Below the pieces are notes generated by a model. That model did no database searches. It saw nothing but the letters and a program-made list of their open reading frames with translations, and was not told where the DNA came from. A DNA stretch of 32,963 bases. It comes from Candidatus Poriferisocius aerobius (GTDB taxonomy: Bacteria > Actinomycetota > Acidimicrobiia > Acidimicrobiales > Bin134). Positions 18,797-26,682 of this stretch are shown here, in pieces. The stretch's first letter is position 1; each line of letters begins with the position of its first letter. The stretch covers positions 1 through 32,963 of the forward strand of contig JAPYOC010000118.1 in NCBI GenBank assembly GCA_028278955.1, written 5' to 3'. A program made the position numbers and the translations under genes.

Positions 18797-20719
18797 GTGT
18801 CCAAAGAAGGCGGTGAGATCGGCCGAGTTCTGAACGGGCGCTACCGGCTCATCACCCGCATAGGCGCCGGCCGGTTCAGCAGCGTGTACCTGGCCTACGA
18901 CCTGTCTCAGTCGCGCCGAGTGGCGGTCAAGCTGCTGTCTGAGGAGGTCATGCCTGACGGCTGGGCACAGAAAGCGGCCCTGGTGGGCCGTTTTCTGGAG
19001 GCGGCGGAGAAAGCCGCCGCCGTCTCAAGCCATCCTCATGTGGTGGCTGTCCGCAGCTGGGGGGACTCCGATCTCGGTCTCTACGTGGTGAGCGACTGCA
19101 TGGAGGGCGGGAGTTTGCTGGGGATGCTGGAGGCCGGGCACCTGCTGTCTCCATCGCAGACCCTCATGGTTGGCTTAGACGCTGCCCGGGGACTAGAGCA
19201 CATCCACCGTCAGGGAATGATCCACGGGGACATCCGACCCTCCAACATCCTGTTCTCCCGCCGAGGCCGAGCCCGACTGGCCGATCTCGCCACATCATGG
19301 GCTCTGGCCTCGGCGGAGATCGGGATTGCTCGGTCGGTCTTCTCGTCCGTCGACGCGGTGCGCTACGCCTCCCCGGAGCAGGCCCAGGGTCTGACCCTCG
19401 ACCACAAGAGCGACGTCTATTCCCTGGTCTTGGCGCTGACCGAGGCGCTGTCGGGCCGGGTGCCATTCGAGTCCGACGACCCTGAGCACACCCAGATGGC
19501 CAAGATGAGCCGAGAGCTTGACCTCGCGGGCCAGTTCGGCCATCTCGGCCGGCTATTGGAGCGGGCCGGGCGACCGGAGAGGGACGACCGCCCGACCGCT
19601 CGCGGCCTCGGCCTCGGGTTGTTGGCCGCGGCCGAGACACTGCCCCGTCCGGTGCCGCTTCCGCTGACAGGGCCAGGGCTGGGGATTCCCGACACCGGTG
19701 AGTCCGCGGCGGCCGCGGCGGCCGGCGAACACCCAGACGAGATGGCAGCGAAGGCCGGGGGCCAGCGGGCTTTTCGGCGGGATCGGGCGGCATCGGGGGA
19801 AGGCCGCCCGGGGTTTCGGAGGCTGCTGGCCGCCGCGGCGCTTGTTCTGCTGGGGGCGGCGGGATTCGGGGCATTTGCCCTTTGGAACAGCGGGTTCGGC
19901 GCCGACACCCCGCCGGTGCCCGATCTGGCTGAGGCCGGCGAAGCCGACCTGCTCGCTCTCGCAAGCGAATCCGGCTGGGTGCTGGAACGGCTCGAACAAC
20001 GCCAAGACGGCACCGTGGCAGGCCAGATACTCGGCCAGACGCCGCGGGCGGGGACTGGGCTCAAGCGGGGGGAGACCATCACCGTGTGGGTGTCTTTGGG
20101 CCCGGAGCTGGTTGTCATTCCCGCCGATCTTGCTGGTCTCGCCCTGGAAGACGCCGAAGCATCGCTGGCCGCGGTGGGGCTATCAGTGGGAGAGGTCGCC
20201 GAGCGCTTCGACCCGACGGCGATCCAAGGGGTGGTCGTCGAGGTGGACGAGCTGTTCTTCGAGGTCGAGCCCCGAAGCAGCGTGGATTTGGTGGTCTCGC
20301 TCGGCCCTGAACCCCGGGTGGTTCCCGACATCGACACGGGCTCGTCTCTTGCCGTAGCCCGGGAGCAGCTGGAGGCCCTCGGCCTGGCCGTGCTCGAGTG
20401 GCAGCTGCCGGACAATGCGTTGGAAGCAGGCCGCGTGGTGAGGGTGGAGCCCCTGCCGGGAAGCGAGGTGGCCGCCGGTTCGGCGATCACGGTGGTGGTC
20501 TCAGCCGGGCCTGAGCAAGTCCGAGTGCCGCCCCTCGCCACCCTTGGGGTGGAGGATGCCTCGAGCGCTCTCGAGCAGGTGGGCCTGTGCTTAGGCGAGG
20601 TGGAAGGGCCGCTTGACTCCGAGATCTTGGCCTCCAACCCGCCCGCCGACACCGCCGTGGACTTCGCGACGTGCGTGGACTTGATCACCCGGCCCCAAGA
20701 GGGGCAGGAAGGCGGCTAG
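18797..20719 (+). CDS. Serine/threonine protein kinase with PASTA domains (PknB-like)
   Basis: 640-residue receptor-type kinase. Kinase domain about 14-275: glycine loop RIGAGRFSSVYLAYD, catalytic Lys45 (VAVKLL), catalytic loop HGDIRPSNILF (Asp145, Asn150), metal Asp163 in ADLATSW in place of DFG, and SPEQ. One transmembrane helix (about 343-363) follows an acidic/Ala-rich juxtamembrane part. Four PASTA repeats then run from about 373 to 633 outside the cell, each ending in an ITVWVSLGPE-like strand; such repeats bind peptidoglycan fragments or lipid II. HGD replaces the usual HRD, so it is a non-RD kinase. Start GTG, with TACCCT 6 nt upstream. It shares CTAG with the stop of the convergent SCP2-like gene. 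Probable cell-wall or growth signalling. Confidence 0.93.
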   Translation: MSKEGGEIGRVLNGRYRLITRIGAGRFSSVYLAYDLSQSRRVAVKLLSEEVMPDGWAQKAALVGRFLEAAEKAAAVSSHPHVVAVRSWGDSDLGLYVVSDCMEGGSLLGMLEAGHLLSPSQTLMVGLDAARGLEHIHRQGMIHGDIRPSNILFSRRGRARLADLATSWALASAEIGIARSVFSSVDAVRYASPEQAQGLTLDHKSDVYSLVLALTEALSGRVPFESDDPEHTQMAKMSRELDLAGQFGHLGRLLERAGRPERDDRPTARGLGLGLLAAAETLPRPVPLPLTGPGLGIPDTGESAAAAAAGEHPDEMAAKAGGQRAFRRDRAASGEGRPGFRRLLAAAALVLLGAAGFGAFALWNSGFGADTPPVPDLAEAGEADLLALASESGWVLERLEQRQDGTVAGQILGQTPRAGTGLKRGETITVWVSLGPELVVIPADLAGLALEDAEASLAAVGLSVGEVAERFDPTAIQGVVVEVDELFFEVEPRSSVDLVVSLGPEPRVVPDIDTGSSLAVAREQLEALGLAVLEWQLPDNALEAGRVVRVEPLPGSEVAAGSAITVVVSAGPEQVRVPPLATLGVEDASSALEQVGLCLGEVEGPLDSEILASNPPADTAVDFATCVDLITRPQEGQEGG

Positions 20720-21153
20720 CCGTCACGCTCCTCGAGCGCGGTGAGGGCTCGGAGCTGGGATTGGGCATGGCGGGCGAAACCAGCCTGCTCGTCGGTCATG
20801 CCCTCCCCGAACATGATGAGAACCAGGGCCAGGTCGCCGTCCACCCGCAGGGCACCGGTCAAAAAGCCGTGGGCCACGACGTCGGGGTTGTCGGTGACGA
20901 AGGCGGCCAGGGCTGCGGGATAGTCGAGGATGACGGTGGCATCGGGGTCGTCGAGGCTTCCCGGCACCGGCAGCGGCCCCCCCGCTTCGGTGTCGATGCA
21001 GGCCCGGAACCGTCCGTCGCCGAATGGGGTGTCAGTGACCACCAGGTTGACTCTGGCGGGCTGCAAGGGGCCGGGCGCCGCCGCGGCCAGCTCTTCTCGC
21101 AGCGTGAGCGCCGCCTCGATCCACTCTGGGCTGAGAAATGGGTGAGACCCCAT
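20716..21153 (-). CDS. SCP2 sterol-binding-like domain protein
   Basis: 145 residues, with a start resembling small SCP2-like lipid-carrier proteins: LSPEWIEAALTLREEL, then VNLVVTDTPFGDGRFRACIDTEAGGPL (strands), DATVILDYPAALAAFVTDNPDVV (helix) and FLTGALRVDGDLALVLIM, which is the familiar G-x-L-x-V/I-x-GD motif. Probably cytoplasmic and possibly lipid or acyl binding; the ligand is unknown. The ATG at 21153 has TACGTT 6 nt upstream (21160-21165 on the complement). Its stop codon and the kinase stop share the palindrome CTAG. Divergent from gatC. Confidence 0.82.
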   Translation of the reverse strand: MGSHPFLSPEWIEAALTLREELAAAAPGPLQPARVNLVVTDTPFGDGRFRACIDTEAGGPLPVPGSLDDPDATVILDYPAALAAFVTDNPDVVAHGFLTGALRVDGDLALVLIMFGEGMTDEQAGFARHAQSQLRALTALEERDG

Positions 21154-21226
21154 GGGGGCAACGTAGGCCACCGAGCGACTCCGGCGCGAGACACCGGCCA
21201 TTGGGGCGGTACGATGTCGCTTCGGT

Positions 21227-21532
21227 ATGGGGCAGCAACGCATCACCCGGGCTGAGTGCGCCCATGTGGCCGCCTTGGCCCGTTTGGAGCTGACCGACGA
21301 GGAACTGGAGCGGTTCACGGGCCAGCTCGATGAGCTGCTGGACCATGTGGCCGAGGTGGAGGCGCTCGACGTGGAAGGGCTGTCGGCGACGATGCACCCT
21401 CTTGCGATTGCCAACGTGCTCCGCCCTGATGTCCCCGGCGCGGTGCTCGACCGCGAGGAGGTGCTGGCCGCGGCGCCTCTGGTCGAAGACGGCCAGTTCC
21501 GGGTTCCGCCGGTGCTGGGGGAAGCCCCATGA
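21227..21532 (+). CDS. gatC: Asp/Glu-tRNA amidotransferase subunit C (GatC)
   Basis: 101 residues, complete. Wraps around GatA and holds it to GatB. The conserved [29 protein letters not shown] and the later [13 protein letters not shown] and LRPDVPG segments identify it. ATG at 21227 with a TACGAT hexamer 11 nt upstream. Its TGA overlaps the first gatA ATG (ATGA), so the two are translationally coupled. First gene of the gatCAB operon, which transamidates misacylated Glu-tRNA(Gln) and/or Asp-tRNA(Asn) to make Gln-tRNA and Asn-tRNA. Confidence 0.95.
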   Translation: MGQQRITRAECAHVAALARLELTDEELERFTGQLDELLDHVAEVEALDVEGLSATMHPLAIANVLRPDVPGAVLDREEVLAAAPLVEDGQFRVPPVLGEAP

Positions 21533-21561
21533 CCGCAGTCGAGCCCATGACCGCAGTCGAG
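21526..21561 (+). repeat. Perfect 18-bp tandem duplication covering the gatA start
   Basis: The 18-base unit CCCATGACCGCAGTCGAG is present exactly at 21526-21543 and 21544-21561. It duplicates the start codon, so GatA could start at either ATG (21529 or 21547); the protein begins [12 protein letters not shown]. Only the first ATG overlaps the gatC stop. Confidence 0.9.
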
Positions 21562-22962
21562 ATCGCGGTTGCGGTGAAATCGGGGCGCCGCTCGGCCCGC
21601 TCGGTGGTCGACGAGCACTTGAGCGCCATCCAAGCAGGTGACCCCGAGGTCCATGCCTTCAACCTGGTGGCCGCGGCGCAGGCCCGGGCTCGGGCCGATG
21701 AGATCGATGCAGCTGTGGCTTCGGGCCGCGATCCCGGCCCGATGGCCGGCGTCCCGGTGGCGCTGAAAGACAACCTGTGTACCCGGGGGATGGCCACCAC
21801 CTGCTCCTCGCGCATCCTGGAGGGCTGGGTTCCGCCCTACGACGCCGCCGTCGTGGAGCGGCTCCGCGACGCGGGCGCGGTGGTGGTGGGCAAGACCAAC
21901 ATGGACGAGTTCGCCATGGGCAGCTCCACCGAGAACTCGGCGTTCGGCCCCACCCGGAATCCCTGCGACCACAGCCGAGTGCCGGGAGGTTCGTCGGGGG
22001 GCAGCGCCGCCGCGGTGGCGGCCGGGTTCGCCCCGGTGGGGCTGGGCAGCGACACCGGCGGGTCGATCCGCCAGCCTGCCGCCCTTTGCGGGGTGGTCGG
22101 CGTCAAGCCCACCTACGGCCTGGTGTCCCGCTATGGCCTGGTGGCCTTCGCATCGTCTTTGGACCAGATCGGCCCGTTCACCACCACGGTGGCCGACTCC
22201 GCCGCGGTTCTCGACGTGATCAGCGGCCCCGACGGCCGCGACTCGACCAGCATCGGAGCGCCTCAGCCCCGGGTAGCCGACACGCTCGACGACGGGGTGG
22301 AGGGGCTGCGGATCGGGGTTCTGGCCGAGTTGAGCGGCGACGGGGTCGCCCCGGATGTGGCCGCCCGCCTGCGGGCCGCAGTGGGCGCCCTCGAGTCCGC
22401 GGGGGCGCGGGTGGCCGAGGCCAGCGTTCCAGCCGCAGTCTACGGCCTTTCGGCCTACTACCTGATCGCCCCGGCCGAGGCGTCCAGCAACCTGGCCCGC
22501 TATGACGGAGTGCGCTACGGGCTGCGGGTGGATGCCTCCAGCACCCCCGGCATGAACACCGCCACCCGGTCGTCCGGCTTCGGGGACGAGGTCAAGCGCC
22601 GCATCATGCTCGGCACCTACGCCCTGTCGGCCGGGTACTACGACGCCTACTACGGCAAGGCCCAGAAGGTCCGAACGCTCATCGTCAACGACTTCGCCTC
22701 GGTGTGGGAGCAGTTCGACCTGCTGGTGAGCCCCACCTCGCCCACCACCGCCTTCCCACTAGGCGAGCGCACCGCCGACCCCCTGGCCATGTACATGAGC
22801 GACGTGTGTACGGTGCCGGTCAACCTCACCGGGCAGGCAGCCATGTCGGTGCCCTACGGGGTGGGCCACGACGGGCTGCCGGTGGGCGTGCAGATCCTGG
22901 CGCCCGCTCTAGGGGAGCCGGTCATGTTCCGGGCCGCGGCGGTGCTGGAGGCGAGCTTGTGA
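21529..22962 (+). CDS. gatA: Glutamyl-tRNA(Gln) amidotransferase subunit A (GatA)
   Basis: Amidase subunit that releases ammonia from glutamine for delivery to GatB. 477 residues, normal. The amidase-signature Ser-cisSer-Lys triad is visible: Lys80 (PVALKDN), Ser155 (PGGSSGGS) and Ser179 ([12 protein letters not shown]), the same pattern as Lys79-Ser154-Ser178 in Staphylococcus aureus Gat[16 protein letters not shown] and [26 protein letters not shown] are further family hallmarks. The first start overlaps the gatC stop (ATGA); an 18-bp duplication provides a second ATG at 21547. The stop overlaps the gatB ATG (TGATG). Member of the gatCAB operon. Confidence 0.97.
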   Translation: MTAVEPMTAVEIAVAVKSGRRSARSVVDEHLSAIQAGDPEVHAFNLVAAAQARARADEIDAAVASGRDPGPMAGVPVALKDNLCTRGMATTCSSRILEGWVPPYDAAVVERLRDAGAVVVGKTNMDEFAMGSSTENSAFGPTRNPCDHSRVPGGSSGGSAAAVAAGFAPVGLGSDTGGSIRQPAALCGVVGVKPTYGLVSRYGLVAFASSLDQIGPFTTTVADSAAVLDVISGPDGRDSTSIGAPQPRVADTLDDGVEGLRIGVLAELSGDGVAPDVAARLRAAVGALESAGARVAEASVPAAVYGLSAYYLIAPAEASSNLARYDGVRYGLRVDASSTPGMNTATRSSGFGDEVKRRIMLGTYALSAGYYDAYYGKAQKVRTLIVNDFASVWEQFDLLVSPTSPTTAFPLGERTADPLAMYMSDVCTVPVNLTGQAAMSVPYGVGHDGLPVGVQILAPALGEPVMFRAAAVLEASL

Positions 22963-24425
22963 TGAGCGCCGATGCCCTCGGCGTCCCCGGCGGCGTTCCC
23001 GGACTTGGCGCTGGGGGCGGCACCGAGTGGGAGACGGTGGTGGGGTTGGAGGTCCATGCCGAGCTGGCCACTGAGACCAAGCTGTTCAGCGCCAGTCGCA
23101 ACCGCTTCGGCGGCGAGCCCAACACCCACATCGACCCGGTGTCGCTCGGATTGCCGGGCTCGCTTCCCGTCCTCAACCAAAAGGCGGTGGAGCTGGCCAT
23201 ACGGGTGGGCTTGGCCCTCAACTGCCGGATACAGCGCTCGGTGTTCGCTCGGAAGAACTACTTCTATCCCGACATGCCCAAGGACTTTCAGATCAGCCAG
23301 TACGACCAGCCGATCAACGTCGAGGGCTGGCTGGAGCTGCCCACGGGCAAGCGCGTCGGCATCGAGCGGGCCCATCTGGAGGAGGACACGGGCAAGACCG
23401 TCCACGTCGGCGGCGCAGGGCGCATCCACGAGGCCGGTTATTCGCTGGTGGACTACAACCGGGCCGGGGTTCCGCTCGTCGAGATAGTGGGCCGCCCCGA
23501 ACTGCGGTCAGCGGAGGAAGCTCGCCAGTACGTGGCCGAGTTGCGGGCCATCTTGGTGGCGGTGGGGGCCTCGGACGGCAAGATGGAGGAGGGGTCGCTG
23601 CGGGTGGACTGCAACGTGTCGGTGCGGCCGATGGGGAGCGATCGCCTCGGCACCCGGTGCGAGATAAAGAACGTGAACTCGCTGCGCTCGCTGGGCCGGG
23701 CCATCGAGTACGAGGCCCGCCGCCAGATCGACCAGTTGACCACCGGCCGGCCGGTGGAGCAGCAGACGCGGCATTGGGACGAGCACGCCGGGCGCACCCA
23801 CGCCCTGCGCTCCAAGGAGGAGGACTACGACTACCGCTATTTCCCCGAGCCCGACCTGCTCCCCCTCGACCCCAGCCCAGCGTGGGTGGAGGAGATCCGC
23901 CAAGGGCTGCCCCCGCTGCCCCGGGACCGCCGGCTTCGCCTGGCGAAGGCGGTCCCGTCAGCCGACGCCGGCCACATCGCGCTGGCTGTCGAGCGCTCGT
24001 TGGATGACCTGGCGCTGGCGGCCATCGGCGGCGGCGGGGCGCCTGAGCGGGTGATGACCCATGTCGTCCACAACCTGGCCGATGGCGCGGGCATGCTGGC
24101 CGCCGAGGCGCTGGCCGGGCTGGTCCAGATGGAAGAGGCTCAAAAGCTGACCGCAACCCAGGCCAAGAAGGTGCTGGCTGTGCTGGCGGGCAAGGGGGGA
24201 TCGCCCGAGCAAGCGGCCCAGCAGCTGGGGTTCGAGGCCATGGACGCTGGAGAGCTCGAAGCCCTGGTGGACAGCCTCACCGCTGAGCACGCCGAGGAGT
24301 GGTCCCGCTTCTGCGAGGGCGATGCCAAGCTCACCGGCTTTTTCGTGGGCCAAGTGATGAAGGCCACCCGGGGCCGAGCCGACGGCAAAGCGGTCACCGA
24401 GCTGTTGAACGCCCGACGCCGGTAG
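22962..24425 (+). CDS. gatB: Asp/Glu-tRNA amidotransferase subunit B (GatB)
   Basis: 487-residue subunit that phosphorylates the Glu or Asp on the tRNA and transfers ammonia to it. Identified by WETVVGLEVHAELATETKLFS (N-terminal signature), CNVSVRP, GTRCEIKNVNSLRS and YDYRYFPEPDLLPL, and a C-terminal YqeY-like helical tail ending in GFFVGQVMKATRGRADGKAV, the tRNA-contact part. A Gly-rich, Ala-rich stretch of about 20 residues precedes the conserved core. ATG at 22962 overlaps the gatA stop. Last gene of gatCAB. Confidence 0.97.
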   Translation: MSADALGVPGGVPGLGAGGGTEWETVVGLEVHAELATETKLFSASRNRFGGEPNTHIDPVSLGLPGSLPVLNQKAVELAIRVGLALNCRIQRSVFARKNYFYPDMPKDFQISQYDQPINVEGWLELPTGKRVGIERAHLEEDTGKTVHVGGAGRIHEAGYSLVDYNRAGVPLVEIVGRPELRSAEEARQYVAELRAILVAVGASDGKMEEGSLRVDCNVSVRPMGSDRLGTRCEIKNVNSLRSLGRAIEYEARRQIDQLTTGRPVEQQTRHWDEHAGRTHALRSKEEDYDYRYFPEPDLLPLDPSPAWVEEIRQGLPPLPRDRRLRLAKAVPSADAGHIALAVERSLDDLALAAIGGGGAPERVMTHVVHNLADGAGMLAAEALAGLVQMEEAQKLTATQAKKVLAVLAGKGGSPEQAAQQLGFEAMDAGELEALVDSLTAEHAEEWSRFCEGDAKLTGFFVGQVMKATRGRADGKAVTELLNARRR

Positions 24426-24433
24426 TGGTGTGT

Positions 24434-24889
24434 CTAGCGAACCGCGCCGGGGACCAGCCAGCCGGTTCCGGTGAAGCGCCACACCAGGGCGACCAGTCGG
24501 GCGGCCATGAGCGCCCAGATGGCGCCCCACAGCCAGCCGATGCCCGCGTCGGCGGCCAGCACCCACAGGGCCAGGGGGATGAACACCGCCGCCGCGCCGG
24601 ACATGGCCACGGCCAGGAACCGAATGTCCCCGGCGCCGATCAGCCGCCCCACCGCGGCGGTGGTCCCGTAGGCCAAGAAGATGAACAGCGACAGCGCTCC
24701 CAACAGCACCTGCGAGGCCACCGCCAGTCCGCCCAGATGGGGCGTGCCCAGATGCCCCACCACTGCGGTATCGGCCAGGGTGTAGAGCGGCTCGGCCACC
24801 AGCGCGCCCAGCGCGGGAACCGCCAACCGGGCGATCTCCCGGTCATAGGGCGAACGGTGCAATCCCAACGGCCCCCTCATCTGCCTCAT
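24434..24889 (-). pseudogene. MATE-family efflux protein with large internal deletion
   Basis: 151-residue frame that looks like the two ends of a MATE/DinF-type exporter (usually about 440 residues). The beginning is typical: REIARLAVPALGALVAEPLYTLADTAVVGHLGT, through FLAYGTTAAVGRL, the first three helices. It then passes at IGAGD into IRFLAVAMSGAAAVFIPLALWV and IGWLWGAIWALMAARLVALV, which matches the last two or three helices. I infer an in-frame loss of nearly 300 residues between two IGAGD-like coding sites. The remaining product has about five helices and cannot form the 12-helix transporter; residual expression is possible. Divergent from ilvD, 21 nt apart. Confidence 0.75.
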
Positions 24890-24898
24890 CCCGCTCGG

Positions 24899-24904
24899 TA
24901 GCCT
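24899..24904 (+). promoter_or_regulatory. Candidate -10 hexamer for ilvD
   Basis: TAGCCT sits 6 nt before the ATG at 24911. It matches only 3 of 6 consensus bases but has the same spacing as the other genes listed here. Confidence 0.35.
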
Positions 24905-24910
24905 GTCGCC

Positions 24911-26587
24911 ATGAGCGACATGAAGCCACGTTCACACGAGGTCACCTCCGGGGCGGGGCGGGCGCCGGCGAGGGCGATGCTTCGGGCGGTGGGCATGACC
25001 GACGACGACTGGGACAAGCCCCAGGTGGGGGTGGCGTCGTCGTGGAACGAGGTCACCCCGTGCAATCTGCCGCTGGACCGGCTGGCCAAGCGGGCCAAGC
25101 AGGGCGTGCGCGACGCCGGCGGCTTTCCCATCGAGTTCAACACCATCGCGGTGTCCGACGGCATCTCCATGGGCCACGAGGGGATGCGGGCATCCCTGGT
25201 GAGCCGGGAGATCATCGCCGACTCGGTGGAGGCAGTGATGCACGCCGAGCGCTTGGACGCCTTCGTCAGCTTCGCGGGCTGCGACAAGTCGCTTCCCGGC
25301 ATGCTGATGGCTGCGGCCCGGCTCAACCTGCCGTCGGTGTTCGTGTACGGCGGCTCCATACTCCCCGGGCGCCACAACGGCCGGGTGCTCGACATCGTCA
25401 GCGTGTTCGAGGCAGTCGGGGCCCACGCGGTGGGCGACATCGACGATGAGGAACTCGACGCCATCGAGCGCAACGCCTGCCCCACTGAGGGGTCCTGCGC
25501 TGGGATGTTCACCGCCAACACCATGGCCTCGATCGGGGAGGCGCTGGGCATGTCCCTGCCGGGCAGCGCCTCGGCGGCGGCGGTGGACCGCCGCCGGGAC
25601 GACTACAGCTACGCCAGCGGCACCGCGGTGATCGGGCTGTTGCGAGACGACATCCGGCCCCGAGCCATCATGTCCAAGGGGGCGTTCGAGAACGCCATCG
25701 CGGTGACCATGGCCCTGGGAGGGTCGACCAACGCGGTGCTGCACCTGCTGGCCATCGCCTGGGAGGCCGGGGTGGAGTTGGAGCTCGACGATTTCAACAG
25801 GGTCGCGGCCCGGGTCCCCCACCTGGCCGACACCAAGCCCCACGGGCGGTACCACATGGCCGACATCGACCGCATCGGCGGGGTCCCGGTGGTGATGAAG
25901 ACGCTGCTGGACGAGGGGCTGCTCCACGGTGACGAGATCACCGTTACCGGCAAGACCATGGCCGAGAACCTGGCCCTGCTGGACCCGCCCGGCCCGGATG
26001 GGGAGGTGATCCACCCGCTGGACGACCCGCTCCACGACATCGGCGGCATCGCGGTGCTCACCGGCTCGCTGGCCCCCAACGGGGCGGTGGTGAAGGTGGC
26101 CGGCATCGACTTCGACCACTTCGAGGGCCGGGCCCGGGTTTTCGATGGAGAGGACGCGGCCATGGAAGCGGTGCTGGGCGGGCGCATCGAAGCAGGCGAC
26201 ATCGTGGTCATCCGCTACGAGGGGCCCAAAGGCGGCCCCGGCATGCGGGAGATGCTGGCCATCACCGGAGCGATGAAAGGCGCAGGCCGCGGGGGCGACG
26301 CCGCTCTGGTGACCGACGGCCGCTTCTCAGGGGGCACCCATGGGTTCTGCATCGGCCACGTCGCGCCCGAGGCCGCCGAGGGAGGGCCCGTCGCGCTGGT
26401 AGCCGAGGGCGACGCCATCCGGATCGATGTGCGAGACCACTCCATCGACCTGTTGGTGGACGAGGAGCAGTTGGCCGAGCGGCGGGCCGGCTGGAAGCCG
26501 CCCGAGCCCCGCTACACCAAAGGCGTGCTGGCCAAATATGCCCGCTTGGCCCAAGGCGCCGAGAAGGGCGCCATCACCGAGGCTTAG
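24911..26587 (+). CDS. ilvD: Dihydroxy-acid dehydratase (IlvD)
   Basis: Third common step of valine and isoleucine synthesis: dehydrates dihydroxy acids to 2-keto acids, using an Fe-S cluster. 558 residues. Three cysteine ligands of the [2Fe-2S] type are visible: Cys51 (TPCNLPL), Cys124 (AGCDKSLPG) and Cys196 ([12 protein letters not shown]). [27 protein letters not shown] and [19 protein letters not shown] complete the family signature. Start at ATG 24911. An intergenic gap of about 95 bases with a promoter-like signal separates it from ilvB. It depends on Fe-S assembly, so the nfu-type gene in this window may serve it. Confidence 0.97.
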   Translation: MSDMKPRSHEVTSGAGRAPARAMLRAVGMTDDDWDKPQVGVASSWNEVTPCNLPLDRLAKRAKQGVRDAGGFPIEFNTIAVSDGISMGHEGMRASLVSREIIADSVEAVMHAERLDAFVSFAGCDKSLPGMLMAAARLNLPSVFVYGGSILPGRHNGRVLDIVSVFEAVGAHAVGDIDDEELDAIERNACPTEGSCAGMFTANTMASIGEALGMSLPGSASAAAVDRRRDDYSYASGTAVIGLLRDDIRPRAIMSKGAFENAIAVTMALGGSTNAVLHLLAIAWEAGVELELDDFNRVAARVPHLADTKPHGRYHMADIDRIGGVPVVMKTLLDEGLLHGDEITVTGKTMAENLALLDPPGPDGEVIHPLDDPLHDIGGIAVLTGSLAPNGAVVKVAGIDFDHFEGRARVFDGEDAAMEAVLGGRIEAGDIVVIRYEGPKGGPGMREMLAITGAMKGAGRGGDAALVTDGRFSGGTHGFCIGHVAPEAAEGGPVALVAEGDAIRIDVRDHSIDLLVDEEQLAERRAGWKPPEPRYTKGVLAKYARLAQGAEKGAITEA

Positions 26588-26636
26588 CGGCGTGGCCATC
26601 GTCACATCGGGTCCGACCAGGCCCCCGGCAATCGCC

Positions 26637-26666
26637 TTGTCACACACGGTCCCGAGCGTTCATACT
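26637..26666 (+). promoter_or_regulatory. Promoter candidate upstream of ilvB
   Basis: TTGTCA (26637-26642, 5 of 6 to TTGACA), an 18-nt spacer, and CATACT (26661-26666, 4 of 6). Transcription would begin about 10 nt before the ilvB ATG. TAGCAT at 26669-26674 is a second possible -10, 8 nt before the ATG. An out-of-frame ATG-ACA-TGA at 26678-26686 overlaps the ilvB start. Confidence 0.45.
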
Positions 26667-26682
26667 GGTAGCATCTTATGAC

